From NCBI RefSeq assembly GCF_047511655.1, contig NC_133398.1:38569638-38633637 (forward strand): 64,000 nt of DNA, read 5' to 3'. The notes under the pieces were generated by a model. It was not told the origin of the DNA. It did no database searches and worked only from the letters and a program-made list of their open reading frames with translations. A program made the translations under genes and the position numbers. This DNA is from Castor canadensis (Eukaryota; Chordata; Mammalia; Rodentia; Castoridae). Below, piece after piece: positions 52,706-63,496 of the stretch (position 1 is its first letter; the number at the start of each line of letters is the position of its first letter).

Positions 52706-54409
52706 GAGAAATGACCAGTGTAGCTGGAGCATGGTGGAGAGTATAAGGGGAGGCAGGCCAGGGAGATCAGAGTCACGTGATCCAAGTCTTTGCAGAGCAA
52801 GGGAAGGGATGTGGATTTTGTTATATTAAGTGCTGTAAAGGATTTCAGTTGGGTAACATAACCTCATGTACAGTTTAAAAAGGCCCTCTTGGTGGTCTGA
52901 AAAACAGATCGTAGAGAAAAGAGTAGAAAAGATAGAGTCACTCTTCCCACTAGCCTAACCCAGATGGTGGCAACTGGACTAAAGAAAAGATTCTAGACTA
53001 ACTTATGAAACAGAACAACAGACTGAGCTGATAGATTATACTTGCAGCATAAGGGACAGGGAAAATCCAGGGATGACACCAGACTTCAGGCCTGAGCAAC
53101 TGGAGGGATGATGGTGACATTCCTGGAAACGGGTGAATGGGGACAAAGACAAGCTGAGAGGGAGGTGTTGGGGATCTAAAGTGTGGTTCTGGAATTAGGT
53201 GTTTGTGAGACAGCCAAGAAGAAATTCCAAATAAGCATTTGGCTCTGCAGCCTGGAACCAGAAGTGGATCTGTACTTCATCTGTGGCTCTTCCATCTGCT
53301 TCTTCCCTTGCTCCATTTGTCTACCAGGTCATGGGCTTCCTGCCTCTTTAATGTCTCTGGTGTCTGTACAGTTTCCTCAGTACCCCTGCTATAGTCCAGC
53401 CCTGGCCTCAGCCTCCCACCTCAGGGCAAATGCAGCACTGAACCCTCTTCCCACATAAAAGTCAGGTACTCACCTACTTTCTCAGCCTCCCTTGTATCTT
53501 AGGGAGGTTCAGCCAATATGGACCTTCTCAGGAGCTAGGCTGGCCATCTCCACAGTTTCTACCTTCAGGAATCCGACCAAAAATAAGTCCCTCATATCAC
53601 TACCACTCCATACCACACATACACACAAAGCATCACTCCCCACTCTCCCCATTAGCCCTTCCCTACTCATCTACATTGGGATTGATCACAAACCCCTATG
53701 TTCTTCCTCTGAGGCTTTGTGCTTGCCGTTCATGCTCTCTAGTATTATCTTCCCTCCTGCCTCACTCATTCTCAAGATCCTGCAAAGCTTCTTTCATCAT
53801 GCAGAGCCCCTGCCTCCCTCTGACTCTCCAGAAGTCCCCATCTCCAGCCACATGAGAAACCTTCTGCTTTATGTTCAGGGGTATTTGCTTCTTGCGTTTC
53901 TCCCAAGCAAACTCAGCCCAGACTCAGGCACCCTGGGGCTCAGAGTGGCCCAAATAATAGGGAATGAAGGAGAGAAGTATCCAAGAATACATTGAGTAAT
54001 CAAGAAATAATGTCTGGCTGTGGGGTTACTTCAAGCTCCAGAGGGTAGGAGGCAGGGAAAGGGGGCTGTACTATTGCTCAAGATATCCCCCATCCTAATG
54101 TTCCATCACTTCCAGAAGTTTTGTGCAATGTTCCACCCACACTCTGGGACTACAGAGCCAAGCTCTGCCCCTCTGGCTGGGCCAAGACCCTCTGGACATG
54201 GACAGAAGACAAGGAGAAGAATCAGAAGTGAAACAGACCCCTTCCCAGGATCAGGGACTTTCAGAAGCTGAGTCATTTGGTTTCTTGCTCATTTCCAGCC
54301 CCTTTCTAAAACAAGATATCCCAGCATGGTCAGGCCAGAGCCCCAGTTGCACAGGCCATCAACCACATACTCCATTTTGCCTATACACTAGACGCCCTCT
54401 GCAGGCCTC
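52706..54409. other. Mostly unique sequence
   Basis: 52730-53240 has the feel of a decayed ancient repeat ('gatgtggattttgttatatt' and 'agtttaaaaaggccctcttg'), family not assigned. A 167-codon frame at 53492-53995 shows no domain. No gene is called. Confidence 0.4.
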
Positions 54410-54424
54410 AAAAGGTTGAGGTCT

Positions 54425-54688
54425 ACGCACAGGAAATTAATGTGGATCAACTCCCTGTATAGCTATCCTTATCTCAACCAGCAAAAACCCTTGTTCCTTC
54501 CTATTATTGCTTATACTCTCTCTACAACAAAATTAGAAATAAGGGCAAAATAGTTTCTGCTGGGTATTGGGGAGGGGAGAGGGAGGGGGCGGAGTAGGTG
54601 GTAAGGGAGGGGGTGGGGGCAGGGGGGAGAAATGAACCAAGCCTTGTATGCACATATGAATAATAAAAGAAAAATGAAAAAAAAAAAA
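54425..54688 (+). mobile_element. Young L1 3' UTR insertion with target duplication
   Basis: A 264-base 5'-truncated L1 tail flanked by a perfect 15-bp repeat (AAAAGGTTGAGGTCT at 54410-54424 and 54689-54703). It contains a long G-rich tract and ends AATAATAAAAG plus an A-run. The perfect duplication means recent insertion. Confidence 0.9.
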
Positions 54689-54789
54689 AAAAGGTTGAGG
54701 TCTCAGGCCAGGAGCCCCACATCCTCTTTCTCCTAGACATAGGACATCCCCTGAAGATCCTGTGACATTGTCACAAAAGAATGGACTGA

Positions 54790-55120
54790 AAAAGTCTCCA
54801 GCAAAACAAGCCAGACATTATAAATGCCACATGTTCTCACTCAGTTATGGAAATCAGTAAGTTAATCTTGTAGAAGTACAGAATGGAATACTGCCACTAG
54901 AGACAGGGAAGAGGAAGGGAAAAGGGAAACAGAAGAAAAATTAAGAGGAACTTTTAGGGACAGGGAAGGAGGATGCTGGTGAAGGGAGAGGGGGAGTGGT
55001 GAGGGGGGCCTTGATAGAAGGGTGGTTTGACTTGATCAATGCACAATGTATACATGTACGGAAAATCACAGTGAATCCCATCAATTTGTATAATTAATAT
55101 GTAGGCAAAAATGTTAATTG
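54790..55120 (+). mobile_element. Older L1 3' end
   Basis: 'acatgttctcactcagttat' (end of ORF2 / start of 3' UTR), a purine-rich tract and 'tgcacaatgtatacatgtac'. More diverged than the neighbouring L1 insertion. Confidence 0.65.
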
Positions 55121-55225
55121 CAATGAACTCCCAAGTGTAAGTAGTGTGCTACATGAGTGGCAAGCTTTTCGCTAACACTCCATTCTGTCCCAGTGAATGC
55201 TGCTTGATAGTAACCCTTGCTACGA

Positions 55226-55265
55226 GTATGAAAGGAGGAGAGGAGGGGAGGGGAGGGGAGGAAGA
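55226..55265 (+). repeat. (GGGGA)n-type purine repeat
   Basis: AGGAG/GGGGA units. Confidence 0.85.
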
Positions 55266-55315
55266 AAGACAAGTATACAAGTGTCAACACACTCAAGTCA
55301 CCCTGTGTATGTCCC

Positions 55316-55338
55316 ATACACACACACACACACACATG
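55316..55338 (+). repeat. (CA)n microsatellite
   Basis: About 11 units. Confidence 0.93.
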
Positions 55339-55677
55339 ATCACTCACATATATCACAGCAATACGACAGATCTTTAAGCATATAACCGCAATACAGACAC
55401 AAAGCACAAGCGGACATGTACATGATTACACACTTACCCAATCATGGACACATGAATACACAAACACAAAAGAACAAATGTCTTTTCCTAGAGAAGCATA
55501 TTTGGAAGAAATAGGTTGAAAAGCCACTGGAGATCTGGGTGATATGCTGAGTAGTAGACTTAATAAAAGAAGTGGTCTAACAGAGCCTGTTGACTGCAAA
55601 GACCTTCATTTTTCTAGGCACTAGGGTGGTTTTAGGTTTGGAACAGTATAGATAAGAGTAGGAGTAGAGAATCGGGG
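55339..55677. other. Unique sequence
   Basis: Nothing recognised. Confidence 0.4.
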
Positions 55678-55811
55678 TGGGGGTGCATTGTGATATACAT
55701 CTATAATTCCAGCACTCAGGTGGTTGAGACATGAAGACTGTCAGCTTGAGGCCAATCTGGTCTACATAGAAGACCCTGTCTCAACACCAACCCGCCCACC
55801 CCTAAAAAAAG
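55678..55811 (+). repeat. B1-type SINE
   Basis: 'GTGCATTGTGATATACATC' to 'AGACCCTGTCTCAACACC', diverged. Confidence 0.78.
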
Positions 55812-55851
55812 AGTTGGGGTAGAAGTATTTTAAAAGACAAATTTGCATTGA

Positions 55852-55965
55852 GAGTGGTGGCACATACCTGTTATCCCAGCACTCTGGAGGCTGAGGCAAG
55901 AGGATCCTAAGTTCAAGGGCAGCCTGTACTATGTAGCAAGACACTGTCTCAGAAAAAAAAAAAAA
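55852..55965 (+). repeat. B1-type SINE
   Basis: 'GAGAGTGGTGGCACATACC' to 'GACACTGTCTCAG' and a 13-base A-tail that abuts a U6 copy. Confidence 0.85.
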
Positions 55966-56052
55966 GTGCTCACCTCAGCAGCACATACACTAAAACTGGA
56001 ATCCTACAGCAACTAGCATGGTCCTTGCCCAAAGATAATATGCAGTTTTTGA
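55966..56052 (+). pseudogene. U6 snRNA pseudogene
   Basis: GTGCTCACCTCAGCAGCACA, then ACTAAAACTGGA and AGCATGGTCCTTGCCCAAAG. Many changes and a degraded 3' part show that it is non-functional. Confidence 0.85.
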
Positions 56053-56221
56053 GCTTCCCCCAGTCTCCCACAGCCCTGACTTCTCAGGTTAGACCCAGGC
56101 CCTGGAACCCAGAACGCCCCAGACCTTTACCTACCTGCTCTTTCCCAAAAACTTCCTTGTCTATCCACTGGTGGTTGGAAGGTGCGGCTGGCTCAGGAAG
56201 GAAATAAAACCCACTATTTTT

Positions 56222-57660
56222 TTTTCATTTTTCTTTTATTATTCATATGTGCATACAAGACTTGGTTCATTTCTCCCCCCTGCCCCCACCCCCTCCCTTA
56301 CCACCCACTCCGCCCCCTCCCTCTCCGCCCCCCCTCAATACCCAGCAGAAACTATTTTGCCCTTATCTCTAATTTTGTTGTAGAGAGAGTATAAGCAATA
56401 ATAGGAAGGAACAAGGGGTTTTGCTGGTTGAGATAAGGATAGCTATACAGGGCATTGACTCACATTGATTTCCTGTGCATGGGTGTTACCTTCTAGGTTA
56501 ATTCTTTTTGATCTAACCTTTTCTCTAGTTTCTGGTCCCCTTTTCCTATTGGCCTCAGTTGCTTTAAGGTATCTGCTTTAGTTTCTCTGCGTTAAGGGCA
56601 ACAAATGCTAGCTAGTTTTTTAGGTGTCTTACCTATCCTCACCCCTTCCTTGTGTGCTCTCGCTTTTATCATGTGCTCAAAGTCCAATCCCCTTGTTGTG
56701 TTTGCCCTTGATCTAATGTCCACATATGAGGGAGAACATACGATTTTTGGTCTTTTGGGCCAGGCTAACCTCACTCAGAATGATGTTCTCCAATTCCATC
56801 CATTTACCAGCGAATGATAACATTTCGTTCTTCTTCATGGCTGCATAAAATTCCATTGTGTATAGATACCACATTTTCTTAATCCATTTGTCAGTGCTGG
56901 GGCATCTTGGCTGTTTCCATAACTTGGCTATTGTGAACAGTGCCGCAATAAACATGGATGTGCAGGTGCCTCTGGAGTAACAGTCTTTTGGGTATATCCC
57001 CAAGAGTGGTATTGCTGGATCAAATGGTAGATCGATGTCCAGCTTTTTAAGTAGCCTCCAAATTTTTTTCCAGAGTGGTTGTACTAGTCTACATTCCCAC
57101 CAACAGTGTAAGAGGGTTCCTTTTTCCCGCATCCTCGCCAACACCTGTTGTTGGTGGTGTTGCTGATGATGGCTATTCTAACAGGGGTGAGGTGGAATCT
57201 TAGCGTGGTTTTAATTTGCATTTCCTTTATTGCTAGAGATGGTGAGCATTTTTTCATGTGTTTTCTGGCCATTTGAATTTCTTCTTTTGAGAAAGTTCTG
57301 TTTAGTTCACTTGCCCATTTCTTTATTGGTTCATTAGTTTTGGGAGAATTTAGTTTTTTAAGTTCCCTGTATATTCTGGTTATCAGTCCTTTGTCTGATG
57401 TATAGTTGGCAAATATTTTCTCCCACTCTGTGGATGTTCTCTTCAGTTTAGAGACCATTTCTTTTGATGAACAGAAGCTTTTTAGTTTTATGAGGTCCCA
57501 CTTATCTATGCTATCTCTTAGTTGCTGTGCTGCTGGGGTTTCATTGAGAAAGTTCTTACCTATACCTACTAACTCCAGAGTATTTCCTACTCTTTCTTGT
57601 ATCAACTTAAGAGTTTGGGGTCTGATATTAAGATCATTGATCCATTTTGAGTTAATCTTG
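56222..57660 (-). mobile_element. Young L1 LINE, 5'-truncated, ORF2 C-terminus plus 3' UTR
   Basis: On the minus strand two overlapping frames (57605-57084 and 57144-56713) encode the end of ORF2p, including RDSIDKWDLIKLKSF, then [17 protein letters not shown] and WNYLYTMEFY-like WYLYTMEFYAAMKKNE. They are joined by one frame change near 57.1 kb. A 3' UTR with a G-rich tract and reversed A-tail follows. The target duplication AAAACCCAC(T/C)ATTTTT lies at 56206-56221 and 57661-57676. Too short to move by itself. Confidence 0.93.
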
Positions 57661-57693
57661 AAAACCCACCATTTTTAAAATAAATAAAAGAAT

Positions 57694-57892
57694 GGGCCAG
57701 GCACCAGTGACTCACACCTGTAATCCAAGCTACTCAGGAGGCAGAGATCAGAAGGATCACAGTTCGAAGCCAGCCTGGGCAAATAGTTCGAGAGACCCTA
57801 TCTCAAAAAACCCTTCAGAAAAATAGGGATGGTGGAGTGGCTCAAGGTGAAGGCCCTGAGTTCAAGCCCCAGTACTGAAAAAAAAAAAAAAA
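57694..57892 (+). repeat. B1-ID composite SINE
   Basis: Near-consensus short-ID subtype with a 16-base A-tail. Confidence 0.9.
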
Positions 57893-57895
57893 AGA

Positions 57896-57998
57896 ATGGC
57901 AGGAGACTGTAATTCAGCTATGTAGGAAGGCATAGGTAGGTCAGCTGAACCAAACCAAATCATGAGACTCTACCTGAAAAATAATTAAAAAGGGCTAG
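57896..57998 (+). repeat. SINE middle-unit fragment
   Basis: 'AGCTATGTAGGAAGGCATAG' and 'GAGACTCTACCTGAAAAATA' are the second unit of the three-unit SINE, with neither first unit nor full ID. Confidence 0.65.
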
Positions 57999-58006
57999 TG
58001 GGGAGG

Positions 58007-58225
58007 GAGATGCAGGTGGCTCATGCCTGGAATCCTGGCTACCTGGGAGGCTGAGATTAGGAAGATGGCAGTTAGAGGTCAACCAGGGCAAATAGTTCAA
58101 GAAATCCCATCTCCAAAATAACCACAGTAAAATGGACTAGAGGTGTGGCTCAAGCTGTAGAGGACCTGCTTTGCAAGTCCTGAGTTCAAACCAAAGTGCC
58201 ACCAAAAACAAAAGAAAAAGAAAGA
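58007..58225 (+). repeat. B1-ID composite SINE
   Basis: Subtype with 'ACCTGCTTTGCAAG' in the ID part. Confidence 0.83.
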
Positions 58226-58245
58226 AAAAAGCATGTTTAAAAAAA

Positions 58246-58340
58246 GGCTGAGAGCACAGCTCAAATGGTAGAGTGCTTGCCTAGCAAGTGTGAAGCCCTG
58301 AGTTCAAAAAACCCAGGATCATGAAAAAAAAAAAAAAAAA
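58246..58340 (+). repeat. ID-type SINE
   Basis: ID unit ('GTAGAGTGCTTGCCTAGCAA') with an 18-base A-tail. Confidence 0.87.
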
Positions 58341-58551
58341 AGCATTGTAAGCAAAAAGTTAAAAAGCTAAGTTTGTGCTATCACATAACTAGATCTGTTA
58401 AGGAAATTTAGTCTTCAGCCTAGGGGCTCAAGTGTTGTCTCTTACCTTAACTCCTTTCTAATTCTTTTTGTGTAGGACCTCCTTCTTGTCATAGACAGAT
58501 GCTCTTCTAGTCATAGAAAATACTGCCACTGGAAGCTTCAAGCCTAAAACA

Positions 58552-58868
58552 AATTTTTTTTTGTATTACCAAGGTTTTAACTCAGAGCCTTGTGCTTGCT
58601 AGGCAAGTGCTCTACCACTTAAGCCATGGCTCCAACCCTTCTCGCTTTGGTTATTTATATAGGGTTTCTCATTGTTGCCCAGGGTTGGCTCAGGCCCTTG
58701 ATCCTCCTACATTGTTTTCCTGCATAGCTGGGATTACGGGCATAAACTCAGAGTACAAGTATGACTCCTACACCTAGCTTATTTGTAGAGATAGAGTCTT
58801 GTTAACTGTTTTTTGCCTGGACTGGCCTTGAACCCTGATCGTTCCAATCTCTGTCTCCCAAGTAAATG
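58552..58868 (-). repeat. Multi-unit SINE
   Basis: Reversed ID part ('GGTTTTAACTCAGAGCC') followed by two B1-like units ('GTTGCCCAGGGTTGGCTCAG' and 'GCCTGGACTGGCCTTGAACC'). Confidence 0.72.
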
Positions 58869-58901
58869 GACACCCACCTGATCCAAAAGAGCTGCATCTA
58901 C

Positions 58902-58992
58902 TTTTCTTTTCTTTTTTTGGCAATACAGGGGTTTGAACTCAAGGCCTTGTGCTTGCTAGGCACACACTGTAGTACTTGAACCATGCCCCACT
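58902..58992 (-). repeat. ID-type SINE
   Basis: Reversed ID ('GGGGTTTGAACTCAAGGCC'). Confidence 0.85.
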
Positions 58993-59244
58993 CAAGTCTA
59001 AATTTTTAAAGTGATTGATATAAAACAGCAGCCTACTTTCCTCTAGCACCCAAACTTCAAGTCTCATGAAAAGCTCTAGTTAACTATATTTGTACTCAGT
59101 TCTTCCATCTATCACAATATCTAGAAAATGGGGTAGTCAGATCAGAGAACTGTGGTTGACAGCCCCAAGACCACATGAACTAGGAAAGGAGTTCCCTAAA
59201 AGGAACATAAAAAAGGAGTATAGGAAACTGATCTGCCTAAACAA

Positions 59245-59350
59245 AAACAGCCACAGCAATCTACTTCATAGAGTTGGCATGAGACAATGAACTTAAAGCA
59301 CTTAGCATGGTACCTGGCACTTAAGTATCAATGTTAATTAATACCGTAAC
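59245..59350 (+). repeat. MIR SINE 3' part
   Basis: 'ttcatagagttggcatgaga' and 'gcacttagcatggtacctgg'. Confidence 0.7.
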
Positions 59351-59491
59351 TTATAAACAGATTATTTGATAGATAATTGCTGAACATACAAATGAATAAG
59401 TGGAGATGAAGATGCAAAAAATAGACGAGAGGAAGGATGGAAAAATGAAGAATGGGCTAGCAGACAAAGATGGGTAGACATATTCACATGT

Positions 59492-59518
59492 GGATGGATG
59501 GATGGATGGATGGATGGA
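59492..59518 (+). repeat. (GGAT)n microsatellite
   Basis: Six perfect units. Confidence 0.95.
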
Positions 59519-59607
59519 CAAACAGGAAAAAGCAGGCCCAGAGTCCATTTTGTCACATTATATATGCTAAGACTGGAAATAAGAAACAGAATACTACCTC
59601 ATAATGG

Positions 59608-60085
59608 TCTGTCCTAAGAAGTTTTTTCCCTTCGGTCTGTCTCTTGGGTCTTGCAGGACAGCTCTCCAAGAGGCCGTGAACTGACCGCATTCACCCCCAA
59701 TTTGTTACTGCTTCCCAGAATAATTGTAGAACATGCTGGGAATGCAGCATCTTGAGATAAGGGGAGCTGGAACAGTCCAGACTCTGCTGTAGTCCCCTTC
59801 ACGAATGGGAGATCCTTCAAAACTAAAGTATAGCAAATCACATTGCCCTATAAAATCCTGGTTGGGCTACTTTTCAGGGTCCCTCAGCTTCAGTGCAAGT
59901 GGAGCACAAGATTAGACTTCATCTGTCCTGGGAAGCTTTCCAGAACCTTGGAGATATGGCTCACAATGAACCTAGGCTTCTGTTGTCCCTTGCTGCCTAT
60001 CTGTAAGTAATAAATCTACTTCGTGTAACCTGTTGCATGTGAGTGTGTTCTGCCTCACCAGACGCGTACAAGTTGGGAACCAATG
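59608..60085 (+). mobile_element. Possible solo LTR fossil (ERV1-type)
   Basis: A TATA-like CCTATAAAATCC (about 59847) lies some 165 bases before AATAAATCTACTT (about 60008), which is followed by a T/G-rich stretch. This spacing is that of a U3-R-U5 layout. ATGG flanks both proposed ends. No internal viral sequence was recognised. The family is uncertain. Confidence 0.35.
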
Positions 60086-60172
60086 GATAGTGAACCTGTT
60101 TCACAGGTTTTCCTCATCCCTGCACTAACCAGCCCCTCTCCTCAGAAACCCTCGATTCAGAAAAACAGCTAT

Positions 60173-60381
60173 TAGCTGGGTGCTGGATGCCTCACACCTG
60201 TAATCCTGGCTACTCAGGAAGCAGAGGATCAGGAGGAGTGAGGTTTGAAGTCAGCCTAGGCAAATAGTTTGTAAGAACCTATCTCAAACGTACCGAACAC
60301 ACCCCAAAAAAAGGGGCTGGTGGAGTGGCTCAAGGTTTAGCCCGAGTTCAAATCCCAGCACTGCAAAAAAAAAAAGAAAAA
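60173..60381 (+). repeat. B1-ID composite SINE
   Basis: Short-ID subtype, slightly diverged ('GGTTTAGCCCGAGTTCAAAT'). Confidence 0.87.
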
Positions 60382-60595
60382 CAGAAATCCCTCAATTCTC
60401 AAGATAAGGAAGGCATGGTAGGAAGCAGTGTGCTAGGCCATATTCCTCTCTCATTACTCCTCTAACAGCTACGGAGCCTGTGAAAATGGGTCAACAGAGG
60501 AGAGGGACACTGCTGGCTGGTCAAAGAGGCTGAAATTCCAGATTTCAGAAATGTGAGATAGGGAAACTGGATCTACTTCCAAAAAACCTTCCTTT

Positions 60596-60688
60596 AGGGC
60601 TAGTGGTGCAGCTCAAGTAGAAGAGCACCCACCTAGCAGGGTGAGGCCCTGAGTGCAAACCTAAATACCCCCTAAATAAATAAGAAGT
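60596..60688 (+). repeat. ID-type SINE
   Basis: 'GTGCAGCTCAAGTAGAAGAG' and 'CTGAGTGCAAACCTAAATAC'; tail with AAAT units. Confidence 0.8.
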
Positions 60689-61300
60689 AAGTAAGAACCT
60701 TCCTTCAGCTTTACTGGTACAAGGGAAGGGTAGGCCTCAGATAACGGATATATAAGCACTCTGATGGGCTGAGAAAGACCTGGAGAATTTCGAAAACGCC
60801 CTTCTCCAGTCTTACATGCTCCTTTGAGTGCCTCAAGGTATCCGAAAGACTAGCTATGTCCAATTTTTCTCATTCCTCTAACCTCCAAGTATTTTATGAC
60901 TACAGAGAAGAGATGCGGTTAATGAGAAACCTGGGGAAGAGGGAGGGCAGTGTTTACTCTGACCTGTAATCCTGAGCAAAACCCTGACTCCCAGCCTTGA
61001 CACTGACAGTTCAAATACCACCAGCGTAACAATGCAAACTCTCCCCCCACACCCACATACCTTGTCTGAACTGCTGATTTCTGGAAATTGTCAAAGCTGA
61101 AACCAAAGGGTAAGAAATTGGTGCAGGGATCTATTAAGAGATGTAAGAGGGAAAAAAAAAGGTTTTCCACAAAGAGGAAGTTGGTGGGGAACATTCAGTG
61201 AGAAGTAACTCAGGTAGTGCATTCATTTCTGGCACCAATCAACCAAAGTTAGCATCAGACCCCGAAGCTTTAGGGGGAAGGTCTCCAACAAGACAGACCC
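60689..61300. other. Unique sequence
   Basis: Nothing recognised. Confidence 0.4.
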
Positions 61301-61305
61301 ACTCT

Positions 61306-61491
61306 AGCAGGGTGCTGGTGGCTCACACCTGTAATCCTAGCTACACAGGAGGCAGAGATCAGGAGGATCACGGTTCAAAGTCAGTCCCAGCAAATAATTC
61401 GAGAGACTCTTCAAAAAAGGGCTGGTGAAGTGGCTCAAGGTGTAGGCCCGGAGTTCAAGCCCCAGTACCGCAAAAAAAAAAAAAAAAAAAA
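61306..61491 (+). repeat. B1-ID composite SINE
   Basis: Short-ID subtype, low divergence, 20-base A-tail. Confidence 0.9.
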
Positions 61492-61540
61492 GACAGCCCC
61501 ATTCTAGATGCCAGCTACAAGTAGGGTCCCCAAGTCACCT

Positions 61541-61755
61541 GTTTGTTTGTTTGGGGGTTTTTTGGTGAACTGAGGTTTGAACTTAGGGCCTCATGCTTGC
61601 CAGGCAGGTGTTCTTATCACTTGAGCACTTCTACCAGCTCATTTCTTTTTGTTTTTGTAATGGGTTTTTTCAAGATAGGGTCTTAAGAACTATTTGTCCA
61701 GACAGGCTTTGAACTGTGAGTAGCTAGGATTACAGGCATAAGCCACCAAGCGCCT
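61541..61755 (-). repeat. B1-ID composite SINE
   Basis: Reversed; the tail has become (TTTG)n. The B1 part has a short internal loss. Confidence 0.83.
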
Positions 61756-61961
61756 GTTTTTCGGTTTGGTGGGGGGGGGGTTGATAGCACTAGAATTTGA
61801 ACTCAAGGCTTTGCATCACTTGAGCCACACATCCAGACCTTGTTGTTTTTAGTTATTTTTCAGATAAGGTCTCACTTTTGTCTGGGGCCAGCCTCAAACC
61901 ATGATTCTTCTACCTCCACTTCCCATATAGCTGTGATTACAGTTACACACCACATGCCAGA
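61756..61961 (-). repeat. B1-ID composite SINE
   Basis: Reversed, older copy abutting the previous one, with a 10-base G-run near its tail. Confidence 0.78.
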
Positions 61962-61989
61962 CTTTTTTTTTTAATGTCATCATATTTAC

Positions 61990-62213
61990 TTTATTTATTT
62001 ATTATTTGGGAGGGTTTGGGGTACTGGGATTTGAACTCAGGACCTCACTCTTGCTATCAGGTGTTCTACCACCTGAGCTACTCCACCAGCCAGACTCGTT
62101 TTTCTGAGATAGGGTCTCGCTAACTTTTTTGCCTGGGCTGGCTTCAAACTGCAATCCTCCCCTCTGTCTCCTACACAGCTGGGCTTATAAGAATGCACTA
62201 CCACTCTCAACCC
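61990..62213 (-). repeat. B1-ID composite SINE
   Basis: Reversed; A-tail now (TTTA)n. Confidence 0.82.
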
Positions 62214-62335
62214 CTTAACACTACATTTCTAGTAAGTCTGGGAGGTTCCCAAAACCCAAAGTTATGATAATTTACTAAAATGACTCATGCAACTCAAGAA
62301 AGTGTTATGGTTGCCATTTTTTATAAAGTATATAA

Positions 62336-62569
62336 ACCTGGTACAATGGCTTATGCCTATAATTCTAGCTATTCGGGAGGTGGAATCGGGAGGATCGTGG
62401 TCTAAGGCCAGCTATGGCAAAAAGTTCAAGAGACCCAATTCGACCAATAAAAGCTGGGCATTGTGGTGCATCCCTGTCATGCCAGCTATGCTGGGAAGTG
62501 TAAATAGGAGGATTACTCTCCAGGCTGACCAGTGCATAAAGTGAGACCCTCTCAAAAATAAACCAAAGC
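62336..62569 (+). repeat. Three-unit-type SINE lacking its ID part
   Basis: Two B1-like units ('TACAATGGCTTATGCC' and 'GCTGGGCATTGTGGTGCATC') end at an A-rich stretch where the ID should start. Confidence 0.72.
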
Positions 62570-62780
62570 AGGCTAGGCACAGTGACTTAAGCCTATAATA
62601 CTAGCTCTGATCTTGGAGGCAGAGATCAGAATTGTGGTTTGAGGCTAATCCAGGCAAAAAAGTTTGGGAGACCCCATCTTAATCAATGGTTGGGTGCAGT
62701 GTTTAATGCCTTTCACACCAGCTACTACAGGAAGAATGTGGTTCAGATTCTTGCATAGGCATAAAGCAAGACCTTACCTT
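62570..62780 (+). repeat. Second three-unit-type SINE lacking its ID part
   Basis: 'GGCTAGGCACAGTGACTTAA' and a second unit 'GTTGGGTGCAGTGTTTAATG'. More diverged. Confidence 0.65.
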
Positions 62781-62796
62781 AAAAATAACCTATGCA

Positions 62797-63022
62797 GCCA
62801 GGCACTGGTGGCTCACCCCTGTAATCCTAACTACTTAGGAAGCAGAGATCAGGAGGATTGCAGTTTGAAGCCAGCCCTGGGCAAATAATTCTTAAGACCG
62901 ACCCTATCCTGAAAAAACTCATCACAAAACAGGGCTGGCAGAATACTCAAGTGGTAGAGTGCTTGCCTAGCAAGCATGAAGCCCTGAGTTCAAACCCCAG
63001 TACCACCAAAAAATAAATAAGT
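62797..63022 (+). repeat. B1-ID composite SINE with target duplication
   Basis: Flanked by AAAAATAACC(T/A)ATGCA at 62781-62796 and 63023-63038; full-length ID part ('GTAGAGTGCTTGCCTAGCAA'). Confidence 0.9.
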
Positions 63023-63038
63023 AAAAATAACCAATGCA

Positions 63039-63165
63039 GCCGGGTGCCAATAGCTCACACTTGTAATCCTAGCTCCTCAAGAGGCAGAAATCAGAAGACT
63101 AGCAGTTCAAAGACAGCCCCAGGCAAATAATTAGGGAAACCCTATCTCAAAAACATCCATCACAC
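63039..63165 (+). repeat. B1 part of a composite SINE
   Basis: Starts exactly at the end of the previous element's target repeat and breaks off at 'CATCCATCACAC', where the NDUFB3 retrocopy begins. Confidence 0.75.
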
Positions 63166-63496
63166 CATTACCCATTGGCTCTGGCTGGAAGGTTGATATT
63201 GAGTGTCCTGAGAGGTCAGGCATGGCCCATGGACATGGACATGAACATGGTCATAGTAAATTGGAACTTCCAGATTACAAACAGTGGAAAATAGAAGGGA
63301 TACCATTAGAAACTGGTTTTACGAGAGCTGAAGGATCCATGGGGCCACAATGAAGCTTGGAGATACATGGGTGGCTTTACAATTTTTGTGGTAAATGTGT
63401 GCATTTGTGGTAGCTGCAGGGGCTAAGTATTACTTGGAGTCCCAGCATAAAGATAAGAAGTACCACTGAAGATAGTACCTGGAAGTATGTTATAAC

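Noticed and set aside
53492-53995. A 167-codon frame as a gene
   Set aside because: No domain, signal peptide or exon context was seen.
54393-54405. A third CTCF-like motif (CGCCCTCTGCAGG)
   Set aside because: It fits the core only with the same weak third base and lies in ordinary sequence; too little support.
52245-56052. Functional U6 snRNA genes
   Set aside because: Both copies carry many changes, one is split, and no proximal promoter element was seen upstream.
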